Shown piece by piece: positions 10,161 to 21,879 of a stretch of DNA of 64,000 nucleotides. How positions within the stretch are numbered: position 1 is the stretch's first letter; each line of letters starts with the position of its first letter. The stretch covers positions 54,685,551-54,749,550 of the forward strand of contig JAZBQD010000030.1 in the NCBI GenBank assembly GCA_036583965.1, read 5' to 3'. The position numbers and the translations under genes are program-made. The stretch comes from Prunella strophiata. Its lineage: Eukaryota > Chordata > Aves > Passeriformes > Prunellidae. The notes under the pieces were generated by a model, which was not told the origin of the DNA, did no database searches, and saw nothing but the letters and a program-made list of their open reading frames with translations.

Positions 10161-11528
10161 AGCTATCTCAGCCATGCAATAATTCATAACATTTCTCTGT
10201 AAATATGTCATAAGAAATTCTCAGGTCACCAATCCCCTGAAATATGTCTGTGAGAAATATAATTTCATGCATTATCGAATTAGTAGGGTTTTACACCTGG
10301 TCAGTTTGAAGGTTATCTTTATGGCACAAGTTTTGCAGGACCTGACAATTCAGTCCCTGGAATCTTCACCTGTTGTCAAGGTCACTTGGCTGAAGATGTT
10401 TCCATATGGAAAGTTGCTACAAGGCTAACTGATGAAGAAGTAGAAAAAAGGAAGAACATTACTGTAGGGAAAAAAGGAGGAGATTACTGTAGAAAATAAA
10501 AGGTAAACTTTGGCCACCTTCTGATCTTGCAGATTTTTATTGGTATTATCTAGTAAGTAGCTCCCACTCATTTTAGAAGTGGTATTTTGCTGAGATTCAC
10601 TTTAATAACATTCTCTTTGTGATTATGCATTGTTGTGGAAATCTCTTTTGGGGAATTGAGTAGGAGGTGCAAAGGGTGGAGATGTAGTGATGTTACTTGT
10701 GCCTGTGTGATTGAATCTGAGCTTCTGAGCCTTCTCTGCAGCTGACACCAACAGCAGGAATGGCTACACAGTGCATAGAATAAATAATCCTAGAAGTTGT
10801 CATGTTTGTAGCAATTGCCTGAAAATATGTAGAGAAGACCAGTGAGGGATTTCTGTTGTTCTTGCACATGAAAGTAGGCAGCAGCTACAAATCAACGAAC
10901 TGTTGTTTTTGTAAGAAGAATTGGCAGAATCTTTCATGCTGTTGCTGGATAAAAATTTCTTCTGCTTCTGTTCCTCAGAGTGAGTCTTATCTTTCTGTCT
11001 GATTATCTTACAAAAAAATGAGCAGTGAAATAATTATCCATGCTGATATTTACATTTCATCTCTCTGCTTGAAAATTACCAGTTCACAGAAGGGAACAGA
11101 GGGAGTCCAGGACTCTTTGGGTGGGCTCATCCTTTGGAGAAGCAAATGTCTGCTCTTCAGCTGGGACACATAGGTGCACATAGGGACCATTGATGCATAG
11201 TGGAAGCAGACAATTAGACAGCTGATTCTCTTTGCCTTCCCTGGGAATCATGTGGTAGGTACCTATAGCACAGCTGCTGTGGAAAGCTCAGGAAAAACTC
11301 TTTGGAAAGAAAAGAGACAAGACTTTCTCTAATATAGGCTCTTAATTATCTTTAAGAGCTGTGGCTGTGTGGCAGTCCTGTGTGAAATGGTGTTTCTTGT
11401 TGCAGAATGCCAAGTTGCCAATAGTGCCACTGAAGTACTAAATAAAGCATGTACTAATGAGGGTGATTATGCAGAACAGAGATCAGACCAAGTGCATTTG
11501 GGCACATCACCTTTCTTCCCATTTTTCC
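10161..11528. other. Unique sequence, nothing recognised
   Basis: No repeat, RNA gene or convincing exon seen. Near 10450-10500 a short motif (ATTACTGTAG) is duplicated 30 to 40 bases apart. Confidence 0.5.
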
Positions 11529-11548
11529 TTTTTTTTTTTTTTTTTTTT
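11529..11548 (+). repeat. T20 mononucleotide run
   Basis: Twenty consecutive T inside a pyrimidine-rich stretch. The basic minus-strand frame across it is an artefact of the run. Confidence 0.95.
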
Positions 11549-11986
11549 CCTCCTTTGTGTCTTTCCTTAGTCTGCTGAACCTGTTTCTTTCTACTGCTGC
11601 GTCTTCTTCCTTTTTGCTTTGTTAAGCACATCAGATTTAATAAATGCATTATGCTCAGGGTCACTGTGTGAGAATCACCAGGAAAATTTACAGAGACTCT
11701 GGGACTAATTGTGATTAGGTGTTATATGTATCCTTACAAGGATGTACATCCAGAATTTCACACCTGTAACAGAACTGCCATGTTCAGCATTTTTGGGCAT
11801 TAAAGAAATAATGCACCTAAGGATGCCCTTGATTTTTCATGTGGTTTCCCTATTCATGTCATGCCACTCTGTTTTGCTGCAAGCTAAAGGCAGAATACTG
11901 CTTAAATGTACATAAGGATGCTTGTGGTTTCCTAAATCATTTCTATTTTCTGATATGTCACTGGCAGTTTTTCATACTCAATATGG

Positions 11987-12008
11987 TTTTTTTTTTTTTT
12001 TTTTTTTT
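11987..12008 (+). repeat. T22 mononucleotide run
   Basis: Twenty-two consecutive T in AT-rich unique sequence. Confidence 0.95.
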
Positions 12009-12325
12009 CATTGCAAATGATTGTAGCAAAATTACTATTTGAAAATTTTGGGTTTATTTTTGAGTTTTCTACTAATTTTGAACTCATATGTGGAAGTTGC
12101 TTAAGAATCTATACAATATTATATACCTTAAATGTAGTATGCTATAAATTACCATACCATCATTGTTATCACCCACAACATTTTTCAGGTGATGCACAGC
12201 TTCAGAAGGACTGGCTCATGGGCTCATTTCTAAGTAGTAATTTTGCACAATATATATATTTTTCATTTTATATGCTTAAGCCATATACTTTTAATGACTT
12301 TAAAATATATAATCTTTTTTATCAG

Positions 12326-12402
12326 ATCTTGGATTCTGAACTTGAAGTGGTTTTACAAGATTATATACTTCTTGAAACTCGGAAAATATCTGCAATAAAT
12401 AG
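12326..12402 (+). CDS. Candidate internal exon (77 bp), gene unknown
   Basis: A pyrimidine tract ending TTTTTTATCAG (12315-12325) is followed by 77 bases open in the first frame, then AATAG and a GTAAGT donor (12403-12408). The peptide begins ILDSELEVVLQDYILLE and continues with TRKISAINR. It looks like an amphipathic helical segment. Of the other two plus frames, one meets a stop near the end and one early. The minus strand of the same stretch also gives a fairly long open reading, so strand choice rests on the splice sites. No family recognised, and chance is possible. Confidence 0.25.
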
Positions 12403-15368
12403 GTAAGTGTAATGGATACATTCATGCTTTGTGTTGGATGGTTTGGACCGTGTGAGTTTTGTTGACAGTTTTATGCTGAGCTTCTTACAGCTCTTGATAA
12501 ATCTCAGTTGCTGTGAGCAGGACAGTGTGATGGATCTCTGCAGGCTGAATTTTCAATAACACATGGTTATTGTAGGACAGAAATTTGGAAGGGTATGGCA
12601 TTCACAGTTGCTCAGAGATTAATGTTGAGCTAAACCCACAAACTTAACTTCTGAGTGAACAAAAAGATGAGTTTCCACAAGCAAGTAAGAAGTTTTGAAG
12701 GTAAAATCAGTGAGAGGGAGTGGCTCTTCAGCTTGATCCCTCCCTACTTGAGGTTGTGCTTCATCTGGCCTTACATCTGTGTTTCCTTTGGGGCTTTTTT
12801 GCAACTGTTGAAAGTAGTAAAGGTGTGAATATAACAATATATGGGAAGGAAATGACCATAAAGGTTGAAAACTTGGGTACATTGAAGTTCCTGGAAATTT
12901 ACTTCTTAGGTGTTTCAGTGATGCTCACATCTCACTTCAATCATTCAGGCAATTTCAGAAATACATTCTTGCATAAAACAAAACAATTTTCAGGTGATTT
13001 CTTTTTTAAAAGTCAGGTCACACTTTATGGTTCTTGAAGCTTTGCTGAACTCCCAGCAATGGAGAAAGTTAAATAAGAGAAGATTTAGAAGTTCTTATTC
13101 TTTCCAAAGAGTTCATAGACCTAGGCAATTTTTTTGAGATTCAGTTCAGTTTGAAGGAGTGAAAGGTTTCTTGAATACTGGATATAACAGCTGGACTTAC
13201 CTTGATCTGTGTGAGAAACTTTGAAGAGATTTAAAAATGGGGAGAGGTTTAATGCTTATGCATGAAATTCACTAAAATGGATTTTTGCACTGTGTTGCTG
13301 ATTCTATAAGAATTTGAATGCAACATATCTTCATAATGTGCTTCATATGTAGCTCCAAGATATTTAGCCAAAGCTGGAGAAGAACCATTGTCTCCAATTT
13401 ATGTATCGGGGTCAGGTACCTGCCTGGATCACCTAATGTCCTACTGCTACAGCTCTTGGATGTTCAGAGCTGTGTCCAGGCCTGTCAGAGGATCCCATGG
13501 GATGTCTAATCATCCTTTCAGAGAGTGTGCAAAAGATCAATGTTTCTGATGTTTACGTTTTCCTAATATTACTCATATCTGTTGGTGTGCCCTTACGGCT
13601 CCCTTTTGTGATACATTTCTTCACTCTCATTTGTTCTGCTTTGTTTTCTACTTTGCTTTCTTATTGTGCTTTCCTATGTTTTCTCCTCGTCTTAATTCAT
13701 TTGCGGTCTCTGGAGATTAGCTGTAGTGAGACCTTACACAAGGAGGAGTTTCAGGAAAAAAAATCATAGCGGAATGAGCTTTCCTTTTACTGCCTCTCTA
13801 GAGAGCCTTGCTGTAAAAGGCAACTTGCTGTCATTCCTGTAAATTTTCTTTTGCAGCCAGCTCTGCTGGGTGTCCCCTTTGTGCCCTGTGAACATCTGTG
13901 TTGCAGCTTACGTCTGAACCCGACTGGAGAGCAAATGTGTGAACCTGCTTCTTATTTTGAGCAGGAAGCTGCTGCTATTAGTAAGGCACGTGGCCCTGGT
14001 TCACCTGTGACTCCTTAATCCCCAGCTGGGAGCCAGCCAGCCAGCTGGATTCTCTCCTTCTGCCAGCCATGCCCTTGTCCCTGGGGTAGCAAGTTTACCT
14101 GCTTTCCTCCAGACACTGCCCAGTGCCTGTCATTTTGCAGCATTCATTTTCTCCCTGAATTTTCCCCAAGATGTCACGCAGGAAGGAAGAAAGGAGTGGG
14201 CACTTCAGGACTTTGTGACATAGCTTGCTTTCTGCTGCTCCTGAAAAGTTCTCCTTGCTTGCACACAGTCATGCAGGCACCACCCTTCTGCATAAGCAAG
14301 AAGTCCTTAATCCTTGAAGTATTCAGGCTCCAGGGATGCTGGAGCTGAGGAGAAAGCTTCATTTGCTAGGCTGTGCATAGGGGTTCCAGGAAAAGTCGAC
14401 AGTGTTTCTGTGCCACTTTTGGACACAGCACATGACAGCTCACTGAGCATAAATTAGGAACTTAACTTCAAACAGACTTGCTTTAGCCAGCTTTTTACTT
14501 TAAAAGGGAAAAAAAAAATAAAAAATGGGGGTGAAGAAAAGGAAGCAGCAGTGCTGCCCAGTTTGCAGAAGTGCTATCCCACTTGGGCGTGCTCAGGAGT
14601 GCTTGAAGTGTATAGGTGGTGAACTGCAGTCTCTGTGGCATATGCGTGTCTCCAAGAGAAAAAGGAAATCTGTTGTGTCAAGTTGGCTTCAGCTTATGCT
14701 CGAAGGGCTGTTGTGACAAGCCTGGAAGGTGCAGGAACTTTTGTGAAAGATCAGGTGTGATAGCAGAGAGTGACTGTAACACTTGGGGGGAGGAAGCTGG
14801 AGTATTTGAGGTCAGGCTAAGTCGGCAGCCATCAGCAGGCAAGGGAACACAGCTGATTTAGCAAGAGCATGCACCAATTCAACAGCTTCCCTTGGATATT
14901 TGGCTTGGAACAACTCAAAATTAGAAAACCTTCCTGGCTGATGTTGCTGAAAAGGCTACTGGACAACTTTGTTTTCCTTGTCAGTAAATGAGTTCCCTTG
15001 CGGTAGAAGGGTATGCGAGTTTCAGAGCTTTTCAAGCCAGGTTAGAAAAAGTTGGCTCCTTTCTTTCCAAAACTATCCATCAAGGCAGTCCCAATATACC
15101 CTAGACATCTCTGGGTGTGTGAATCCTGTGCAGGCAATGGTCTCCCCTGTTCATTTTGTGAATGCATTTGTTATGGAGGGAAGGGCTGGTCTGGCTGATT
15201 GTGTGGCTGTAAGTGCTGAACAGCAAAAATTTTTAAACAAAAAAATCTGGTCCTCTTTAAACATTGGCGGACAGATATCTGTCTTCCATCTGTGGCAGCC
15301 TGTGCCAAACAGCAGAAGAGCTGCAAAGTTTGTGTTCTGAAACCTCAGAGGAATAACTGGCATGCTCC

Positions 15369-15371
<3 letters not shown>
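12403..15371. other. Unique sequence, nothing recognised
   Basis: No repeat family seen. It includes a short ATG-started frame at 14525-14716 (63 codons, basic, with CPVC and CLKC spaced like a small zinc site), for which I have no further support. A run of A lies at 14511-14518. Confidence 0.5.

Positions 15372-15400
<29 letters not shown>
15372..15400 (+). repeat. T29 mononucleotide run
   Basis: Twenty-nine consecutive T. The poly-lysine stretches in minus-strand frames here are artefacts of the run. Confidence 0.97.
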
Positions 15401-15405
<5 letters not shown>

Positions 15406-16011
15406 CACACAAATCTGAAACATTAAACACAGAAAGTAACATTAAATGTGACAAGCAGGCAGAAACTGGGAGGTTCAGCTGCAAGGGCTGTGCATGGAAC
15501 AAAGCCCTGGCACGGGGCATGGAGCCCCTCAGCAGTGCTGCATGGGCATTGCTGTCGAGTGACAGCTGGCAGTGTCACCCATTGTGGAGGCAGTCCTTTG
15601 GCTGTCCCCTCCTGTAGGGCCAGGGAGGTGGCTGGTAGTCTTGAAAGTGTGTATGGCTCACAAGACACCTCCAGAGGTGCAGAGTGACTTACACTGTGTT
15701 GAGATGTGACACCTGGAAGGGGAACACTGAATACATGCTCTATTCCAGCTAAGCAAATTAGTCTTCTTTAAAGAAAAAGAAGGCATTCTGATCAAACAAA
15801 GAACTTTCAAATACCAACTGTCAGAAAATAGTCTGAATTCTACACTGAGCTTTCTTAAAAACACAAATATTTTACCTCTTTGGAAACACTTTCAAACTGA
15901 CTTTTTGCTTAGTACTTTTACCAGGAAAAAATAATGTATGGATCTTCTATTCCGTAACCAGTAGGGAAGTAGTACTTCTCCCTTATCCAACCATGATTTG
16001 ATAGAAAAGTT
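15401..16011. other. Unique, locally GC-richer sequence
   Basis: 15480-15660 is richer in G and C than its surroundings and open in several frames for that reason. A small stem (GCTGTC/GACAGC with a 4-nt loop) lies at 15551-15566. No recognised gene or repeat. Confidence 0.45.
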
Positions 16012-16342
16012 TCTCTGGACACATTGCTGGCTTATGTTCAGCTGGCTGTCAACCAGCACCCCCAGGTCCTTTTACACCAGGCAGCTTTCCAAACCTTTTT
16101 TCCCCAAGCCTGTAGCGTGGGGTTGTTGTGACACAAGAGCAGGACCCAGGACTTGGCCTTGTTGAACCTCATACAATTGTTCTTGGCCCATCAATCCAGC
16201 CTGTCCAGATCGCTCTGCAGAGCCTTCCTGCCCTCCAGCAGATCACCATTCCCACCCAACTTAGTGTCCTCTGCAAGGAGACTGAGGGTGCACTTGATCC
16301 CCTTATCCAGACCATTGATAATGATATTAAGCAGAACTGTTT
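16012..16342 (-). pseudogene. Internal CR1 ORF2 fragment (reverse transcriptase)
   Basis: Read on the minus strand, this is a piece of CR1 ORF2 around the catalytic reverse-transcriptase motif. The order is: a segment aligning to 'NDLDEGI.CTLS', the DDTKLGG-type block in which the catalytic pair reads as Glu-Asp (AEDTKLGG), then [15 protein letters not shown], and MRFNKAK. An in-frame stop follows DLDRLD, and more stops lie further on. Both the 5' and 3' parts of the element are missing. The altered box and the stops show that it is inactive. Confidence 0.93.
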
Positions 16343-19300
16343 AATCAATTAGACTGGGTTATTTGGTCTGTTCCTGTTCTTACTTGAGACTGCATCCAAA
16401 AAGGACTGTTTTCAGTGAGCTTGAGTCAGTCTCATGGAGCAGCTGGGAAATAAAGCAGGACTGTGCATCAGCCATTATGAACTGGTCAGTAGCAATTTGC
16501 TTTGGTTAGGGAAAGTGTCAGCTTTTAGCAGTTCCCTGTTAATTTTTAATTTGCTTCCCCATCTAGGCGTGCTGTATTTTTAGTAATATGCACCTCTGCT
16601 GTGTTGTCCCTTTTATCAATCAAAGTTATTTTGCTTTTCTGACTTGGCATGGTGTTGCAGCTGTTTGTCTCCTTTGGCAGAGCTAGGAAAATGTGTGTTT
16701 ATGGTAGGTTATTGCAAGGACACCACTTTGGTACCCGGGAGCAACTTCTCCTAATTCACTGGAATGGTCATGGCTGAGTCCCACTGCTAAACATGCTGTA
16801 TGCTACCCAGTAACACGTGGTGTTAATAACTGAGGATGTCAATAATGGGTGACACAATTGGCAGACTTAAAAAATAAAGCACTAATAAGGAGCTTTGAAA
16901 GAGTCTTGTTTAAGATTGGTTGCTGTTTGTAACACCATTAGTTCTGAGCAGGAGTTTAATTCCAAGTGCAAGAAAATGAAGGAAAATAGGGGCACTTCTT
17001 CTGCTTAAATGGGTGAGTTTGAGTATGGAAGAAAGCAGCAGTCCCCTATGTGAGTGTGTTTTGTCTGTATTACACTGCTCACCTAGCTGGTTGTCACCTG
17101 CATGGATCATTTCAGTATACCTCCCAAACCTCCCCTGCAGAGTCACTGCCTGTCCCTACATCCCGTGCATGCATGGGGCATAGATGGTAAATGTCCAAGT
17201 GGGATTTTTAGCTTGAGCACTCAAGAAACCAATGCCAACAATGAAGAAAATGAATACAAGCTTCTGTTGGTTCTGTTATGTTTTTGCTCGAGAAAAATAT
17301 TTCCAAATTGGAGAGGCAGGTGCACACTCGTGTGGTGCTTTTTGTGTAGATACTAATGATGCCTCCCGTGCATCCCAATGTGTGTCCCTATTCACTGTGC
17401 AAGGGTTGGATCTGGAATCCTACCCACACAGAAAGTGTGTGATAGCCAAATGTAGCTACATGCGAACAGAGCATCCTTATTTTGTCAAGATAATATACCC
17501 AGCTTAGAGTATCATAAATTGATCCCTGGAGGACAGACCTAGAATATAAACTGTAGTACTTTGAATATGTGTGTGTTAGAATCATATTGAACGCTGTGCA
17601 GCAATTTGTATTGTATTACAGCTGACAAAGTATTTTACCTCCTAATAACTAACTAGTGTAAATAATGTTGATATTTTCCCCATATTTATAATTACATTAA
17701 TTGCTTTGTGTATTAATAACAGTTAAGTGTCAGAGCCCAAGCTGTAGCTGCCAGTAATCCACAAGCAACTTGTTTGCTTATTCAAACTACAAAACTGATG
17801 AGTAATTGCCCTTTTTGATAGTGTATAACACAGCTCAAATTTTACACAGAAAAGCCCACTGGTACCTAAATATTGTCATGATCAATATCAAACCTAGTGC
17901 TAATAGAATGTCTTCCAGAAATGAAGAGAAACCATCTAACAGATCAGAAGACATCCAATGAAAAGTAAAAGCTCACTTTAGCTAGGAATTGTGACTTACT
18001 TCCAAATGAAGCTAAGTTTTGAAAAAAGATGTTTCCTGCTGTTGAAAGTAGCATTTTTCAGAGCCAAAGCTGGAACATCCATATGCAGTGCAATGTTTTT
18101 GTTTTGTAATGTGAGATAATTGGGCTAACGGAGTGTCACAAAGAAGCATTTGAGGATTGACTAAATTTTTCAAACAGAAGCTATTTTTTTGGGAAAGTTT
18201 CCAGAGAAATAATTGTTCTGTTTTGCTATCTTGCGGACTTAAGCATTTTTATTCTTAGAGACAGAGCAAATAGAGATTCAGCTAAATCTTGCTAAAACTT
18301 CAGTTGAAGAAAGTAACTTCTTCAGCTTCTATGAAGTTTTTTTGGAGGTTTTTTTGTTTGTTTGCTTGTTTGGTTTTTTTAACTTTTGTTTTCTTTGTAG
18401 TTATGTGCTTTATTTGTGTTGAAATCTTTGTTGGAGGCCAGCATTTAATACAGTTGATGATTTTGAAATTTTGCAAACCACTAGCATTTGTGAGGGCAAC
18501 AGAATGAAGAGTCAGTTCCAACTTAATATTGCAGATGTACACTGAATTATCCAGGGAAGAGCAAAGGTTGATTAAATTCACAAAATAAGGTGATTCATAG
18601 TTTTCTAAATATGTCACTCAGCCTAAAATTAACTCAATTATTTACCAGTCACACACATGCTAATGAATCCTGACAATCTCAATTGACCTGCTGAGATGAA
18701 CTTTGCTGTCACCTAATATTATTTCCTCTGTATTTTCACTGAAAAGAGTGGCAAGCAAAAAATGCTTGAGGATTATATTATTTTTTAATACTTGCAATTC
18801 CAGGACACTAGTAAATTAATTACATTTAATTAGAGGTACTTCTTTTTTGCAGAAGTGTTTCCTTAAGTTTAATCCCGCAGAGATTTTGCATGTGATAGTG
18901 ATGAAAGTGGCTGCTTCTAAAGGCAGCATTCAATGATACAATTTGAGAAATAAAGTTGAGCTTATCTTTTCACACAAAATGTGACAAAATTTTGGAACTT
19001 TAAGACTAATATGGTAAATAAGATTTATTATTATTATTGCTAAAATTAGAATCACCTTGGAATGCCAATTTTAGCTGTGCTACCAGTAGCTATAAGAAAT
19101 TTGTAGGTTAGCCAAAATAATATATGAGATTATCTACTTTCCTATTGAATACAGAAGTATACAATTTAAATAGAAATGTGGTTATTTTGTATTTGTACTT
19201 GAGTTATGGGTAAATCTCCAAAAGGCTGCCCTGGATTATGAAATGGTATCTCTCTTTCCCTTTCCAAGGTTTTTGCCTCAAAGCTTTACGAGAATCCTGG

Positions 19301-21822
19301 ATGAAAATCAACATTGATCCATAAAATAGACATCACTGTAGCATCCACATGGGTAGGGCACAGCAGCTGAAAAGATTTCTGGCCTGCGGTTATTTCTGTC
19401 AGGAAAATGGAGATAGATAAAGATATAGATATATAATATTTAAAGCTGCTGGGTAATGGTAGGCTGTTTGCAGACAGCTGCATGTTCAGCCTCTTTTGCT
19501 AGAATGGTTAAGTGGCTAATTAAGTGGACAAGTCAGGTCTCAGCATACCCTCAGGGAGAAGATTGCTGTGTCTCAGCTTCCTGTGAAAGTTTTGGGAGAG
19601 ATGGGTTTGGAGCTGCAGCAATCTCATTGTGAGTTGTGGTGCTGGCTGTGAGGTGGGGCTGCTAGAACCCATTTTATGGGATTTTGCTCAGTGGCTGCCA
19701 ACCACAGAGAAACATAAAAAGTTAAAAAAACCCTGAAAATTTCTGAAAACTGAAACTAAAGCATCATATTTAATTGAATTTCTTTCTGGGTAGTTCCAAA
19801 TTTTTAATGAATTTGTTTAGAAAGCTGTTCACTTGATGTTTTTGGGGTTTTTTTTAATATTTTCCATGATTTTCATACTTGATTCATTCTGTGACATCAT
19901 CTATGGTGACCAAACAGTTGTTTCCGTGGTGACAAATTGCAGTGTTACAAGCATGCTTGTATGAATCAGGTAAGAAAAACAGATCAACTATAAATGGAGA
20001 AAATTTGCTCGCAAAAATAAACCAGAAATATTTGGTGCAAGTTTTCTGGAGAATGACTTGGAAATCTAAAAATGATTTTAACATAGGTGAGTCTTCAGTT
20101 CATCCTAAAAATTCCAGCATGGCTGGTGTTATAGTGAAGCACAAAGGGCATCTGTCCACATCTGGTGACAGCAGCCACATGGAGAATGCTTAAAGGAGAT
20201 AAGTAACTTCATAAGAAGTGTGAATTAATTTAACTGCAATAAAAATAATATATAGCTTCTTGCTCATCCTCCAAAGTATGACAGTCAACATCACAGCTCA
20301 TTGTGATTAAGGTCTGTCTCTAACAAATTGCATCTTAAAAGGATCTTGAATGCTTCTGTTGTGTCACAGATACAGTTCTGATTCCACAGGGGTGTAAGTC
20401 AGGAGCTTGACCACTGAAGATGATGGAGCTGCATCAGGCTTCTCTAAATACAGGGAAAGGTGACTTGTGATCTCCATATGTAAAAGGGAATCTATGTCCA
20501 AATTTAGGATGCCCCAAAGTATATGTTATATGGTATACTGTACTGTCATGGATTAAAATATACTTTGGGGTACATGGTAGTAATGCCAAAAAGACCCTGG
20601 ATATATCCAGTGACAATATGAATTAATTCCATTCCCGTCATGACAACTCTCAGTGGGAATATTGTGCCTTGACTGGGCTCAGACGTTATTTCCAATAAGT
20701 ATGGAAATAATGGCTCACAGTGCTGCACAGTGCTAGGAGATCTCCAGGGAAATCTCATCAGATTATGTGATAGGTTTGAAATTAATCCATGTCCCAACTG
20801 TATTTACACAATGTACAGTTGTCTCTCTGATGACTTATGAGGAAAGGTAAATGCAACCATCCTAAATCAGTGAGGGGACTTGCTGCAAAAAAATGCTCTC
20901 TTGGTAGAGTGTAGGTATTTTTCTGAGTTGCACAGAAAGTACAGTCAACTCAGAAAATGGTTATATAAATTTATTACACTGCAGACTTATTGTTGTCTTG
21001 TTTGTCACCTCATTGTGCCACATCATCATCTTTCTTGCATTTCTCCTTCCCTCCAGTTCAATACATGAAGTTTCACATTATCCTTTGGAAAATCTGAAAG
21101 GGAAAAAACTGTTGAGAAATTCTTGCTTCTGGTGTGGGTATGACCCAGCTATAGATTCATCCATTGATAAAGACATGCACCTGTCATTCCTAGATTGCTC
21201 TTTGGTGAAAACTTCTTTATGGCACTGTTCTGGCCTCTTTACAGGCTGGTTTGGGATTGTGCCAGGCTTTGCCTGGTCAGGTGTGCAGAACTGTGTCATG
21301 TTAGGCCAAAGGAGCAAGGGATTATCATCCATGGAAGAAGGTACATAGCTTCACCCTATTCACTATAAGTAGTGAATGTCTCAAGAAGCATATGAAAATT
21401 TGCAAGCCCATCAGTTGAGTTTATTGAATTGAGCCTCATCTGGGAGCCATAAGCTAAAAGCTCAAATACGAATCGTTGTAAGATTTGAAGTGTGCAGAAA
21501 ATATGTTCTCTAGTCAAGAAGTCTTTAAAGGACTAGGAGACGAATGGTCTCCTTCAGATATCTGCTTCTACCCTCAAGCTTGAATACCAGGGCTGAGTGT
21601 TTTTGGAGGCCCAGGGCAAAAGGGAAGTTAGCACCACATGTGACGTGCAAGGACTGCGAGCATGAACTAGATATTTACCTTTTTTAAAACTCTGTGGCTT
21701 TTGACATTGCTTTTGAGAACATGGAAATAAAATGGACAAAATACTGTGCATACTGCAGGTTCTCTCTCCTTTCACTGATTTAACTTTGTTTGTATCTGGC
21801 TTCCACATTTAGCTTCAAGTCT
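16343..21822. other. Unique AT-rich sequence, nothing recognised
   Basis: More than 5 kb without a repeat family I can name. It holds a TTA microsatellite (19025-19038), T-rich runs at 18337-18380 and 19838-19857, and a donor-like CAGGTAAGAA near 19970 with only a very short open stretch before it. Open frames are all short. Confidence 0.5.
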
Positions 21823-21879
21823 TTCCTTCCTTCCTTCCCATTGTAAAAAGGTATTTTCTTCTCCAAAAGGTATTTTCTT
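21823..21879 (+). repeat. TTCC microsatellite and 15-bp duplication
   Basis: Four TTCC units (21823-21838) are followed by the 15-mer AAAAGGTATTTTCTT at 21846-21860 and again at 21865-21879. Both lie in a pyrimidine-rich neighbourhood. Confidence 0.9.

Noticed and set aside
15151..15520. Lysine-rich minus frames
   Set aside because: They are translations of the T29 run at 15372-15400.
20998..21348. 116-codon plus frame with a signal-peptide-like start
   Set aside because: The frame begins at TTG and not ATG, there are no splice sites or recognisable domain, and it lies in ordinary unique sequence.
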